From Rhizorhabdus wittichii RW1 (lineage in GTDB: Bacteria > Pseudomonadota > Alphaproteobacteria > Sphingomonadales > Sphingomonadaceae): DNA of 64,000 nucleotides. The stretch spans positions 1,054,001 through 1,118,000 of the forward strand of contig CP000699.1 in the NCBI GenBank assembly GCA_000016765.1. The letters run 5' to 3'. The notes beneath the pieces were generated by a model. That model did no database searches, was not told the origin of the DNA, and was given only the letters and a program-made list of their open reading frames with translations. The translations under genes were made by a program, and so were the position numbers. This document shows, in pieces, positions 1-8,649 of this stretch. The number at the start of each line of letters is the position of its first letter. Positions within the stretch are counted from its first letter, which is position 1.

Positions 1-2759
1 CTCGACGTGACGAAGCCGTCGCTGGCGCGATCCGCCCCCTCGCCACGAACCAGATGCGCGCCGATCGGCAGCGGCTCCATACCCTCCGCGCGCAGCCCGA
101 CGAGCTGGAGCCGCGCCGGGTCCTGGTGCAGCGCGAGCATCAGCGAACGCTTGCCGGCGAAGTCTCCCTTGCGCCGCAGGACATGGTCCCAGCCGATGTT
201 GAGCGGCGTCGTGGTGCCGTCGGTATCGGCGCCGATGTGCAGATAGCCCTTTTCGAGGCGCAGCAGGTTCCACGCGTCGATGCCGATCGGGGTCAGCCCA
301 TATCGGCCACCGAGCCGCATCAGCACGTCCCACAGCTCGGCGGTGCGGCCGGTCGGCACGTTGATCTCATAGGAGGTCTCGCCGGTGTAGCTCACCCGCA
401 TGACCCGCGCCTCGATCCCCGCGACGGTGCCGGCCTGGAAGCTCATGTGCGGGAAGGCCTCGGCCCCCAGCGGGAAGCTCGTCCCCGCCTCGGCGAGCAG
501 GTCGCGGGCGCGCGGGCCGGTGAGCGTCACCACCGACCAGCTCGTCGTCAAGGGAGCGACCAGCACGTCATGGTCGACGAACTCGCACTGGAGCCATTCC
601 TCCAGCCAGGCGGCGATCCGGTCCGCGCCGGCGCTCGACGCGCCGACCAGGAAATGGTCCTCGCCCAGCCGGACGCAGACGCCGTCGTCGATGACGACCC
701 CCAGCTCGTTGAGCATCAGCCCGTAGCGGACCTTGCCGAGCTTCAGCGTCGACATGGTATTGGCATAGATGAAGTCGAGCAGCTTGCCCGCGTCGGGGCC
801 GCGCACCTCGATCTTGCCGAGCGGCGAGCCGTCGAAGATGCCGACCCCGTCGCGCACCGCCCGCGCCTCGCGCTGCTCGGCCTCGAACCGGCTCTCGCCA
901 GCGCGGGGATAGGCCGACGGGCGGAGCCAGCCATAATCCTCCATGATCGCTCCCAGTGCGACATGGCGGTCGTGCAGGGCCAGCCGCCGCAGCGGCCGCA
1001 GCAATTCGCCATGGGCGCGGCCGGCGAAGGCGCCGAGCGCGACCGGCACGAAGGGGAAGCGGAAGCGCGTCGTCCCGGTCTCGGCGATGCCCTGCCCGGT
1101 CAGCCCGGCCATGATCGCCAGCGCGTTGACGTTGGAGGTCTTGCCCTGGTCGGACGCCATGCCGAGCGTAGTGTAGCGCTTGAGATGCTCGACCGAGCGG
1201 AAGCTCTCGCGCGCGGCAAGGCCGATATCGTCGGCGCTGACGTCGTTCTGCATGTCGACGAAGGCCTTGCCCGGCGCGTCGATCCGCCAGCAGGCGGTGA
1301 CGGCCGGCGCCGGATGCGCGTCGGTCGCGCGCGGCGCGGCGCCGTCGCCGTCGCCCGTTCCGGCGGCATGGCCGCTCGCCAGCGCCCCGTCCAGCGTCCG
1401 CAGCCCGGCGGCGGCGCCGGCCGACCGTTCGTTCTGCACCGACTGGGCGGGGCGGAAGGCGGTCAGTTCCTCGTCGAAGGCGAGCCGCCCGCCCGATTGG
1501 GAGAAGAGGCCGACATTCGGGTTGCTGCCGCCCGACATCGCCAGCAGGTCGCAGGCGAGGCGCAGCGTGCCGCCGTCCGCCTGCCGGGCCGTCACCTCGC
1601 GCAACGCCTTTGCGCCCCGCGTCGCCACCACGGACGCGCCGCGCAGCAACGGGATGCCGAGCGTCTCGACCGAGGCCGCGACCGCCGTGTCGACGTCGGC
1701 CCGCGTGTCGACCACCGCCGCCACCGTGCCCCCGGCGGCCCGGAAGGCGACGGCGGTGCGATAGGCCTCGTCATTGTTGGTGAAGATCACCGCCCGATCA
1801 CCCGCGCGGACGCCGTAGCGCGCCAGATAATGGCGCACCGCGCTCGCCAGCATGACGCCGGGCCGGTCGTTGCCGGGGAACACCAGCGGCCGCTCGATCG
1901 CGCCGGTGGCGAGGACCACCCTGCCCGCCCGCACCTGCCATTGCCGGTAGCGCGGCAGGTGCGCCGGGGCGGCGGGATCGTCGCCCGACACCGCCTCGAT
2001 CATCGCCAGCGCGTCATGGTCGAAATAGCCGGTGACGGCGGTGCTCGGCAGGATGCGGACGTTCGGCATCGCGGCCAGCGCCGCGATCGCCTCGTCGGCC
2101 CAGCGATCGGCGGCCAGGCCGTCGATCTCGCCGCCCTCCCAGCGCAGCCGGCCGCCCAGCACATGATCCTGCTCGGCCAGGATCACCCGCTGGCCGTTGC
2201 CGGCCGCCGCCCGCGCCGCGGCGAGGCCGGCGGGGCCCGATCCGACCACCAGCAGGTCGCAATGGGCGAAGCGGTTCTCGTAGCGGTCGGGATCGGCGGC
2301 CTTGGGCGCCTTGCCGAGGCCGGCCGCCCGCCGGATCACGCCCTCATAGACGTGCCAGTGCGGCCACATGAAGGTCTTGTAGTAGAAACCCGCCGCCAGG
2401 AAGCGCGACAGCAGGTTGTTCACCCCGCCGACGTCGAAGCGGACGCTCGGCCAGCAATTGACCGCCTTCGCTTCCAGACCGTCGTGCAGCCTGATCTCGG
2501 TGGCGCGCAGATTGGGCGCGGTGCGCGCGCCGGTGCCGAGTTGCATCAGCGCGTTGGATTCCTCGGGTCCGAACCCCAATATCCCGCGCGGGCGATGATA
2601 TTTGAACGATCGGCCGACCAGCCGAACGCCGTTGGCGAGCAGCGCGGAGGCGAGCGTGTCGCCGGCATAGCCGCGATAGTCGCGCCCCTCGAAGCGGAAG
2701 GACAGCGGCCGGCCGCGATCGACCAGCCCGCCAGCGGCGAGGCGGAAAGGCTGGCTCAT
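1..2759 (-). CDS. soxA: sarcosine oxidase alpha subunit (partial, C-terminus off the left edge)
   Basis: Alpha subunit of heterotetrameric sarcosine oxidase, which oxidises N-methylglycine to glycine and passes the C1 unit to tetrahydrofolate. About 919 residues are visible and no stop codon is reached, so roughly the last 40-80 residues of the usual 960-1000 are missing. The N-terminal part carries a 2Fe-2S-like/FAD region with an NAD-binding motif (VVGSGPAGLAAARAA, about residues 170-185). The C-terminal half is a GcvT-like folate-binding domain (for example VGIFDGSPLGKIEVRGPDA). The ATG overlaps the soxD stop as ATGA, which fixes the start and implies translational coupling. A gamma subunit (soxG) would be expected just beyond the left edge. 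Assignment is strong from domain order and operon context. Confidence 0.93.
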   Translation of the reverse strand, partial: MSQPFRLAAGGLVDRGRPLSFRFEGRDYRGYAGDTLASALLANGVRLVGRSFKYHRPRGILGFGPEESNALMQLGTGARTAPNLRATEIRLHDGLEAKAVNCWPSVRFDVGGVNNLLSRFLAAGFYYKTFMWPHWHVYEGVIRRAAGLGKAPKAADPDRYENRFAHCDLLVVGSGPAGLAAARAAAGNGQRVILAEQDHVLGGRLRWEGGEIDGLAADRWADEAIAALAAMPNVRILPSTAVTGYFDHDALAMIEAVSGDDPAAPAHLPRYRQWQVRAGRVVLATGAIERPLVFPGNDRPGVMLASAVRHYLARYGVRAGDRAVIFTNNDEAYRTAVAFRAAGGTVAAVVDTRADVDTAVAASVETLGIPLLRGASVVATRGAKALREVTARQADGGTLRLACDLLAMSGGSNPNVGLFSQSGGRLAFDEELTAFRPAQSVQNERSAGAAAGLRTLDGALASGHAAGTGDGDGAAPRATDAHPAPAVTACWRIDAPGKAFVDMQNDVSADDIGLAARESFRSVEHLKRYTTLGMASDQGKTSNVNALAIMAGLTGQGIAETGTTRFRFPFVPVALGAFAGRAHGELLRPLRRLALHDRHVALGAIMEDYGWLRPSAYPRAGESRFEAEQREARAVRDGVGIFDGSPLGKIEVRGPDAGKLLDFIYANTMSTLKLGKVRYGLMLNELGVVIDDGVCVRLGEDHFLVGASSAGADRIAAWLEEWLQCEFVDHDVLVAPLTTSWSVVTLTGPRARDLLAEAGTSFPLGAEAFPHMSFQAGTVAGIEARVMRVSYTGETSYEINVPTGRTAELWDVLMRLGGRYGLTPIGIDAWNLLRLEKGYLHIGADTDGTTTPLNIGWDHVLRRKGDFAGKRSLMLALHQDPARLQLVGLRAEGMEPLPIGAHLVRGEGADRASDGFVTS

Positions 2760-3052
2760 CGCGCGCTCCCCTCATCGTCGATCGCGGGCGCGGCCTCGAT
2801 CATGTGATAGACCGCGCGGATGCGGTGGGTCGCGGTGTCGCGCGCGACGTTGAACCAGCGGCGGCAGCCGGCGGCGTGCAGCCAGCGTTCGAGATGGTCG
2901 CCGCGCGGGTTGGTCTTCTCGCTCAGATAGCGGCCCCAGGTCGCGTCATCGATCTCTTCGGGCGGGCCGGGGCGGATGATGTGGCTCTGGCCGCCGCAGC
3001 GGAACTCGATCTCGTCGCGGGGACCGCACCAGGGGCAGGAGATTTGCAGCAT
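2756..3052 (-). CDS. soxD: sarcosine oxidase delta subunit
   Basis: Small 98-residue delta subunit of heterotetrameric sarcosine oxidase. It begins MLQISCPWCGPRDEIEF and has the CxxC zinc-binding pair (CPWC, residues 6-9). The conserved segment WGRYLSEKTNPRG and the RWFNVARDT motif are typical of the family. It lies between soxB (9-base gap) and soxA (4-base overlap), the usual B-D-A order. Length matches the family (about 90-110 aa). Confidence 0.95.
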   Translation of the reverse strand: MLQISCPWCGPRDEIEFRCGGQSHIIRPGPPEEIDDATWGRYLSEKTNPRGDHLERWLHAAGCRRWFNVARDTATHRIRAVYHMIEAAPAIDDEGSAR

Positions 3053-3061
3053 GATCGATCC

Positions 3062-4318
3062 TCAGTGCGCGATGCCGGAGCCGGCGGCTTCGTCGATGAG
3101 CGCGCCGGTGGTGAAGCGTTCGAGCGAGAAGGGCTCGGCCAGTTCGTGCGGCGTCAGCGTGGCGAGCTGGTGGGCCAGCATCGTGCCGCCGACCGGGATC
3201 GCCTTGAACCCGCCGGTGCCCCAGCCGCAGTCGAGGAACAGCCCCGGCACCGGCGACGCGCCGATGATCGGGCTGCTGTCGGGGACGACGTCGACGATGC
3301 CGGCCCATTGCCGCAGCAACCGGACCCGGCCGAGCGCCGGATATTGCGCCGCGACCGCGCCCAGCACGTTGCGGATCACCGGCATGTTGCCGCGCTGCGC
3401 ATAGGAGGGATAGAGGTCCAGCCCGCCGCCGATGACGAGGCCGCCCTTGTCGGACTGGCTCATATAGACCCCGGTCGCGGGCGACAGGATGACGGTGTCG
3501 AGCACCGGCTTGAGCGGTTCCGACACGAAGGCCTGCAACGCATAGCTGGTGATCGGCAGGCGGAAGCCGGCCATCTCGGCGAGCCGGCTCGAATGGCCGG
3601 CGACCGCGACGCCGATCCGCGTCGTCGCGATCGGCCCGCGCGAGGTCTCGACCCCGGTCACCGCGCCGTCGGCGCCGCGCCGGAAGCCGGTCACCTCGCA
3701 ATTCTGGATGATGTCGACGCCCAGCGCATCGGCGGCGCGGGCATAGCCCCACACCACCGCGTCGTGCCGCGCGGTGCCCGCCCGCTTCTGGAGCAGCCCG
3801 CCGAACACCGGGAAGCGCGCCTCGGGCGACATGTCGAGGATCGGCACGCGCCGGGCGATCTCGGCCGGCGTCAGGAAGTCCGCGTCCACCCCGTTGAGCC
3901 GCATCGCGCCGGCCTGCCGATGCGCCAGTTCGACATCGTGCGGGCTGTGGGCCAGCGAGATCATGCCGCGCTGGCTGAACATCACATTATAGTTCAGCTC
4001 CTTCGACAGCCTCTCGTAGAGCTTGAGCGAATGCTCGTACATCCGGGCGCTGGCGCGGTAATAATAGTTGGACCGGATCGCCGTGGTGTTGCGGCCGCTG
4101 TTGCCGCCGCCGATCCAGCCCTTCTCCAGCACCGCGACGCGGCGGATGCCGTAGGTCCTGGCCAGATAATAGGCCGTCGCCAGCCCATGGCCGCCGCCGC
4201 CGATGACGACGACCTCATAGTCCGGCTTCGGGTCGGGCGACCGCCAGGCGGGCTTCCAGCCGCGTTGGCCGCCCAGCCCCTGTTTGAAAACCGTCCACGC
4301 CGAATAGCGCATCTTCAT
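3062..4318 (-). CDS. soxB: sarcosine oxidase beta subunit
   Basis: FAD-dependent amine-oxidising subunit (DAO fold) of heterotetrameric sarcosine oxidase, 418 aa, full length. An N-terminal dinucleotide-binding motif (VVVIGGGGHGLATAYYLA, about residues 35-52) is followed by the family signature GGNSGRNTT. The C-terminal segment DCGWGTGGFKAIPVGG is typical of SoxB. The first gene of the sox operon, it starts only 7 bases from an AAATACA-N4-TGTATTT palindrome, the same element found in front of the upstream tetR gene, so TetR control is very likely. The first ATG (4318) has a weak GAGAG ribosome site; a second in-frame ATG lies two codons in. Confidence 0.95.
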   Translation of the reverse strand: MKMRYSAWTVFKQGLGGQRGWKPAWRSPDPKPDYEVVVIGGGGHGLATAYYLARTYGIRRVAVLEKGWIGGGNSGRNTTAIRSNYYYRASARMYEHSLKLYERLSKELNYNVMFSQRGMISLAHSPHDVELAHRQAGAMRLNGVDADFLTPAEIARRVPILDMSPEARFPVFGGLLQKRAGTARHDAVVWGYARAADALGVDIIQNCEVTGFRRGADGAVTGVETSRGPIATTRIGVAVAGHSSRLAEMAGFRLPITSYALQAFVSEPLKPVLDTVILSPATGVYMSQSDKGGLVIGGGLDLYPSYAQRGNMPVIRNVLGAVAAQYPALGRVRLLRQWAGIVDVVPDSSPIIGASPVPGLFLDCGWGTGGFKAIPVGGTMLAHQLATLTPHELAEPFSLERFTTGALIDEAAGSGIAH

Positions 4319-4325
4319 CTCTCAT

Positions 4326-4343
4326 AAATACAGTTGTGTATTT
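4326..4343. promoter_or_regulatory. TetR operator candidate in front of soxB
   Basis: Perfect inverted repeat AAATACA-GTTG-TGTATTT, 18 bases, between tetR and soxB and 7 bases upstream of the soxB start. The same 7-base arms with a different 4-base spacer occur at 5057-5074 in front of tetR. Two copies of a long palindrome flanking a TetR gene are best explained as its operators. Confidence 0.8.
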
Positions 4344-4389
4344 CTTGGATAAGCACATGCCGCTCCTGAAAACTTCGGAGAACGGGTAT

Positions 4390-5010
4390 TTATTTCAACA
4401 GGTTGCTGAACAGCACGTCGGTATAACGGTCGACGAGCTTCCATCGCTCCTCGGCGCTCTCCTGCATGCCGATCGCATAATAGCCGACCTGGTGGAAATA
4501 GGTGATGCGCGCGCGGATCATCGCCTCGTCGGCGTCGAAGCCGACGTCGCGGAACAGTTCCTCGAGCGCCTCCAGCCGGATGCCGTCGACCGCCCGGACG
4601 ATCTCCGCGATCGGCGGCGACAGCGCGGCCCAGGCGCGGACGGCGCTGTCATAGGCCTCGCTGAACCCGCGCCCCTCGATATAGAGCTCGGCCAGGCCGC
4701 GCATCCGCTCCTTCGGGGAGGCGTCGCTGCGGAGGACCTGCAGCATCGGCGTGGTGTTGCGGTCGCGCCAGTCGGCGATCAGCGCGTCGAGCAGTTCGTC
4801 GCGGCTCTGGAAGCGCCAGTAGAAGCCGCCGCGCGTGACGCCGGCCAGCTTGGCGAGCCGGTCGATCTTGACCGCGACGATCCCCTCGCTGATCAGCACC
4901 TCGCGCGCCAGCCGGACCCAGTCCTCGGTCGACGGGGTCTGCTCGGGCGGCGGCGTCCGCACCCAGGACCGCCTGGCGGTGGCCTTCGTCTGTGCCGCGC
5001 CTTTCGTCAC
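4390..5010 (-). CDS. TetR/AcrR family regulator, likely controls the sox operon
   Basis: DNA-binding repressor of the TetR family. The N-terminal helix-turn-helix covers WVRLAREVLISEGIVAVKID and LAKLAGVTRGGFYWRFQSRDELLDAL; the rest is the helical ligand-binding domain. The frame is open to a GTG at 5052, but that codon lies only 4 bases from the operator palindrome and has no ribosome site. GTG at 5010 is preceded by AGGG six bases upstream and gives a 206-residue protein, so I prefer it. It is co-directional with soxBDA and 71 bases upstream. The ligand is unknown. Confidence 0.85.
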   Translation of the reverse strand: MTKGAAQTKATARRSWVRTPPPEQTPSTEDWVRLAREVLISEGIVAVKIDRLAKLAGVTRGGFYWRFQSRDELLDALIADWRDRNTTPMLQVLRSDASPKERMRGLAELYIEGRGFSEAYDSAVRAWAALSPPIAEIVRAVDGIRLEALEELFRDVGFDADEAMIRARITYFHQVGYYAIGMQESAEERWKLVDRYTDVLFSNLLK

Positions 5011-5056
5011 GAGATGCCCTGCTCCGCGATGGTGATCGATGGAAACCGTCACCGAT

Positions 5057-5074
5057 AAATACAGCAGTGTATTT
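5057..5074. promoter_or_regulatory. TetR operator candidate upstream of tetR
   Basis: Perfect inverted repeat AAATACA-GCAG-TGTATTT. The arms are identical to those of the palindrome at 4326-4343. It lies between tetR (minus strand) and the class II aldolase gene (plus strand, 117 bases away), so it could give autoregulation and possibly also control the aldolase gene. Confidence 0.8.
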
Positions 5075-5190
5075 TTGCGTCAACTCCCAAATGGCGCGGC
5101 GCCGGCCGGTGCCTCCGCCTTTACAGCGAACCATGGGGATTTTAGACCCATGGCCGGTCCGCGCCACCGCACCTTACCGGGAACCGCCAG

Positions 5191-5943
5191 ATGGTCACAG
5201 CCTCCGCACAACCGCTCGACGAAGCCACGCTTCGCCGCCAGCTCACCGATTTCTACCACCTCGTCGTCCATCTCGGCTGGTCGGAGATCATCTTCAACCA
5301 TATCTCGGTCCGGCTTCCAGGGCCCGAGCATCACTATCTGATGAACCCCTTCGGCCTGCTCTACGAGGAGATCACGCCCGAGAACCTGATCAAGGTCGGG
5401 ATCGACGGCAAGCTGGTCGAGCCGTCGCCCTATCCCGGCAACCCGGCGGGGTTCGCGCTGCACGGCGTGATCCATGCGAACCGCCCCGACGTCGCCTGCG
5501 TCGCCCACACCCACAGCAATGCGGTGTCGGCGGTGGCGATGAAGCGCGAGGGGATCAGCCACGACAATTTCTACGGCGCCCAGCTGTTCGGCCGGGTTGG
5601 CTATCATGATTTCGAGGGCATCACCCTCTATGACGACGAGCGCGGCCGGATGCTGGAGAGCATCGGCGACAAGCATGTCCTGGTGCTGCGCAACCACGGC
5701 ATCGCGGTGTGCGAGCGGTCGATCCCGGCGACCTTCATGCTGCTGTGGACGGTGCAGCGCGCGGCCGAGATCCAATGCATGTCGGGCCAGGCCGGCGGCC
5801 CCGACACGATCCTCGCCGACAGCGTGCGGCAGCGCTGCGCCGACGACGCGCTGCGGCTGGCGACCTCGGCCAGCTTCTCCGACATGGTGTTCGACGCCTC
5901 GGTCCGCCGGATGCGCGCCGAGCAGGCCTCAGCTCGGCGATAG
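5191..5943 (+). CDS. class II aldolase/adducin family protein
   Basis: A 250-residue member of the class II aldolase/adducin domain family (fuculose-1-phosphate aldolase type). Visible motifs: the metal-binding AHTHS (about residues 109-113) and the second histidine in NHGIAVC. The N-terminal segment LHLGWSEIIFNHISVRLPG type (here VHLGWSEIIFNHISVR) is typical of proteins annotated only as class II aldolase in proteobacteria. Actual substrate not predictable. It lies divergently from tetR and ends 15 bases inside the opposite-strand cytochrome gene (convergent overlap 5929-5943). Confidence 0.88.
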   Translation: MVTASAQPLDEATLRRQLTDFYHLVVHLGWSEIIFNHISVRLPGPEHHYLMNPFGLLYEEITPENLIKVGIDGKLVEPSPYPGNPAGFALHGVIHANRPDVACVAHTHSNAVSAVAMKREGISHDNFYGAQLFGRVGYHDFEGITLYDDERGRMLESIGDKHVLVLRNHGIAVCERSIPATFMLLWTVQRAAEIQCMSGQAGGPDTILADSVRQRCADDALRLATSASFSDMVFDASVRRMRAEQASARR

Positions 5944-6267
5944 CTTCGCCAGATAGTCGATGATCGCCGGGACGTCCTCGTCGGCGACGGGGGCGCGGTA
6001 GACGTCGCGCATCTTGCGGACGATCCCGGTCCATTGCTCGCGCGACAATCTGGGCTGGAGCAGCACCATGCTCGCCGAATGGCACGACGCGCAATTGGCG
6101 TTCATCACCTCCGCCCCCGGCCCCTCGGGATAGGCCGTCTCGTCATAGGGCAGCTCGACCGAGGTCGATGTGATGGCGAAGCGCGGCGCGGCGCGCGATC
6201 CGGCCGAGAGCGCGATCGCGGCGACGAGGGCGCAGAGTCCGGCGGCCAGCCAGGTCCGGTCACGCAT
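5929..6267 (-). CDS. sorB: c-type cytochrome subunit of sulfite dehydrogenase (SorB-like)
   Basis: Small 112-residue secreted monohaem cytochrome c. An N-terminal hydrophobic signal (WLAAGLCALVAAIALSAG) is followed by one CxxCH haem site (CASCH, residues 59-63) and a distal Met in the C-terminal part (IVRKM). It is translationally coupled to the upstream molybdenum enzyme gene (8-base overlap), so it should accept its electrons in the periplasm. The frame is open further upstream to 6300, but the ATG at 6267 begins a proper signal peptide. The sor assignment rests on context and size. Confidence 0.85.
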   Translation of the reverse strand: MRDRTWLAAGLCALVAAIALSAGSRAAPRFAITSTSVELPYDETAYPEGPGAEVMNANCASCHSASMVLLQPRLSREQWTGIVRKMRDVYRAPVADEDVPAIIDYLAKLSPS

Positions 6268-7498
6268 CGGCCCGCACCTCGATCGACACCGCCTCGACAT
6301 TGCCGCGCATGAAGCCGCTCGGGTTCCAGACCGGCTTCATCGGCTGCCCCTCCCCCGCATCGTTGGTGCAGCGGACCATCAGCGTCAGCCGCCCCGGTCC
6401 CGCCAGCGGCAGATCGGCATCCCAGCGACGGAAGCTGTAGCGGCCATGGTCGGGGCCGAGCCGGGTCGGCAGCCAGCTCCGCCCGCCGTCGGCCGACAGC
6501 TCGACCCGGGCGACGCCCCGGTCGCCGCCCAGCGCGATCCCGCCGACCGGCAGCACCGGGCGAAGCGGAACCGCCTGCCCCTCGCGCAGGCTGGTGACGA
6601 AGGAGCGCGGCACCATCCGGCCGATCGGCACCGTCGGGAAATCCTTGGTCCCCGGCGCGATGTCCGCGCCCGGCGTCGTCGGTATCCGGTAAGCCTTGGC
6701 CATCCAGTAGCCATCGTCGGGCGCGGCCAGCACCTCGATGTCGGACAGCATCTTGATCCAGTAGGTCGAATAATAGCCGGGCACGATCAGCCGGATCGGA
6801 AAGCCGTTGAGCAGCGGCAGCTGCTCCCCGTTCATCGCGAAGGCGATCATCACCTCGCCGTCGCGGGCATGGTCGATGGCGAGCGCCTTCTCATAGCGCG
6901 GCGCGCCCTCCACCGTCGTCCCGTCGAGCCCGGCGAAGCGGACCGCGACGGCATCGGCGAGCACCCCCGCCCGGTCGAGCAGGTCGCGCAGCCGCACGCC
7001 GGTCCAGCGCGCATTGCCCATCGCGCCATGCGCCCATTGCGCGCCGGGGACGCGGGGTTCGAACAGGCCGCGCGAATTGCCCGAGCATTGGTTCACCGCC
7101 GCCAGCTCGACGCGCGGCATCCGCAGCAACTGGGCGAGGCTGATCGACAGCGGCCGCCGCACCCGTCCGTGGACGGCCAGGCGGAACGCCCCGGCATCGA
7201 CCGAGGTGGGGAAATCGGACCAGTGCCAGCGCACGAAGAAGCGGTCATTGGGGGTGAAGACGTCGCCGTCGAACACCTCCATCGGGGTTTCGAGCAGCGG
7301 CGGATGGATGCGCTGGACGATCATCTCCCCCTTGCCGGGGAAGCCGCCCGCCAGCGGCCGCCGCGACGGCCCGCCCGGCAGGCGCAGGTCGACCAGCCCC
7401 TGCGCGCCGGCCGGCACCGCCGCCAGCATCGCCGCCGCGCCCGCCAGCATCTGCCGACGGTCGAGCGGCGCCCTCATCATCATATCGAACCGATCCAT
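6260..7498 (-). CDS. sorA: molybdopterin-dependent sulfite dehydrogenase catalytic subunit (SorA-like)
   Basis: Sulfite oxidase family enzyme, 412 aa. It has a twin-arginine-type leader (DRRQMLAGAAAMLAAVPAGA), consistent with folded export carrying molybdenum cofactor. The molybdopterin domain holds the Mo-ligand Cys in NQCSGNSRG (C138), and a C-terminal dimerisation domain follows (ELSADGGRSW region). Sulfite would be oxidised to sulfate and electrons given to the SorB-like cytochrome. A YeiH-family putative sulfate/sulfite exporter lies directly upstream with a 15-base gap, which fits sulfite or organosulfonate metabolism. Ribosome site GGAAGGA precedes the ATG. Confidence 0.9.
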   Translation of the reverse strand: MDRFDMMMRAPLDRRQMLAGAAAMLAAVPAGAQGLVDLRLPGGPSRRPLAGGFPGKGEMIVQRIHPPLLETPMEVFDGDVFTPNDRFFVRWHWSDFPTSVDAGAFRLAVHGRVRRPLSISLAQLLRMPRVELAAVNQCSGNSRGLFEPRVPGAQWAHGAMGNARWTGVRLRDLLDRAGVLADAVAVRFAGLDGTTVEGAPRYEKALAIDHARDGEVMIAFAMNGEQLPLLNGFPIRLIVPGYYSTYWIKMLSDIEVLAAPDDGYWMAKAYRIPTTPGADIAPGTKDFPTVPIGRMVPRSFVTSLREGQAVPLRPVLPVGGIALGGDRGVARVELSADGGRSWLPTRLGPDHGRYSFRRWDADLPLAGPGRLTLMVRCTNDAGEGQPMKPVWNPSGFMRGNVEAVSIEVRADA

Positions 7499-7513
7499 CG
7501 TCCTTCCGCTCCG

Positions 7514-8575
7514 TCAGCCGTTCCAGGCGAGCCCGGTCGCCCACAATATGCCCAGCGCGATTGCCGCCAGCAGGCACAGCGACAGCGTCACCACCGCCGT
7601 CACGCGCGGGCCCGCGGCCGCGACGCTGCGCAGGTCGACCCCCAGCCCCAGCGCCGCCATCGCGACGACCGTCAGCAGCCCGGCGACATGGTCCGCCGCG
7701 CCGACCGCCGCCGCCGGCAGCAGCCCGATCGACCGGAGCACCGCCAGCAGCAGGAAGCCGACGATGAACCAGGGCAGGATCAATGCCAAGCGCCGTCGAT
7801 CGAACGAGGCGCGGCCCCCGGCCGCCGCTCCCGCCGTCGCGGCGCGCGGCGCGACCAGCGACAGCAGCAACAGCACCGGCCCCAGCATCAGCACCCGGGT
7901 CAGCTTCACCAGCGTCCCCACCTGCACCGCGACGCCGCCCATCGGCCCGGCGGCGGCGAGCACCTGCGGCACCGCATAGACGGTCAGGCCGGCCAGCGCC
8001 CCGCCGGCGGCGGGCGAGAGATGCAGCACCGCGGCGAGCAGCGGCAGGAGCAGGACGACGCCGACGCCGAGCACCGCCGTGAAGGCGATCGCGGTGGCGA
8101 CGTCCCTGCTGTCGGCCTCGATCACCGGCGCGACCGCGGCGATCGCCGAATTGCCGCAGATCGCGTTGCCGCAGGCGACCAGCGTCGCCATCTTGGACGG
8201 CAGGCCGAACGCCCGGCCGATCAGGAAGGACAGGCCGATCGCGCAGACCACGGTCGCGACGATCCCGACGAGCAACGCCGGTCCCGCCGCCATCAGCGTC
8301 CCGAAGCTGATCGTCGCGCCGATCAGCATCACCGCCACCTCCAGCACGGTACGCGCCGCGCAGTCGATGCCGGGCGCGAAGGATGCCGGCAGCGCCCAGG
8401 CCGTGCGCAGGACCGTGCCGAGCAGGATCGCCAGCACCAGCGGCTCGAGCCAGCTATGTCCCACCGCCACGGCCTCGACCCGCGCGAGCAGCAGCGCCGC
8501 CCCGGCGACCGCGATGCTCAGGGCAAGGCCCGGCAGCAGCCGGCCGAAGGGTGATGTCGAAAGCCCAACTATCAT
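7514..8575 (-). CDS. YeiH/UPF0324 family membrane transporter (putative sulfate/sulfite exporter)
   Basis: Integral membrane protein with about ten hydrophobic segments. It shows the family features LEPLVLAILLGTVLR near the N-terminus, LIGATISFGTL and CGNAICGNSAIAAVAPVI. Members are annotated as putative sulfate exporters and often sit beside LysR regulators of the CysB/YeiE group, as here. The frame extends to a TTG at 8611, but that would overlap the divergent operator palindrome at 8608-8623; ATG 8575 is more likely although its ribosome site is poor. It probably forms an operon with sorAB. Confidence 0.85.
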   Translation of the reverse strand: MIVGLSTSPFGRLLPGLALSIAVAGAALLLARVEAVAVGHSWLEPLVLAILLGTVLRTAWALPASFAPGIDCAARTVLEVAVMLIGATISFGTLMAAGPALLVGIVATVVCAIGLSFLIGRAFGLPSKMATLVACGNAICGNSAIAAVAPVIEADSRDVATAIAFTAVLGVGVVLLLPLLAAVLHLSPAAGGALAGLTVYAVPQVLAAAGPMGGVAVQVGTLVKLTRVLMLGPVLLLLSLVAPRAATAGAAAGGRASFDRRRLALILPWFIVGFLLLAVLRSIGLLPAAAVGAADHVAGLLTVVAMAALGLGVDLRSVAAAGPRVTAVVTLSLCLLAAIALGILWATGLAWNG

Positions 8576-8607
8576 CCCTGATAGATCGACTTGACAAACC
8601 TCCAAGT

Positions 8608-8623
8608 CCAATCGATTGATTGG
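8608..8623. promoter_or_regulatory. palindrome between YeiH-type transporter and LysR genes
   Basis: Perfect inverted repeat CCAATC-GATT-GATTGG in the short divergent intergenic region. LysR regulators commonly bind such dyads between themselves and a divergent target; this is the natural candidate site for the regulator encoded from 8650. Confidence 0.6.
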
Positions 8624-8649
8624 AACGAAACGATAGACTGTCTTTATCG

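Noticed and set aside
54-2807. Long plus-strand open frame (over 900 codons) opposite soxA
   Set aside because: It is rich in Arg/Gly/Ala/Asp with no domain and exactly mirrors the real soxA frame; a GC-rich antisense artefact.
6170-8554. Plus-strand open frame of about 790 codons across sorA and the exporter gene
   Set aside because: Composition is extreme (Arg, Gln, His, Pro) and it crosses two well-supported minus-strand genes; no domain.
8608-8623. Start of the YeiH-type transporter at the TTG near 8611
   Set aside because: It would place the start codon inside the probable LysR operator; the ATG at 8575 begins at the normal family N-terminus.
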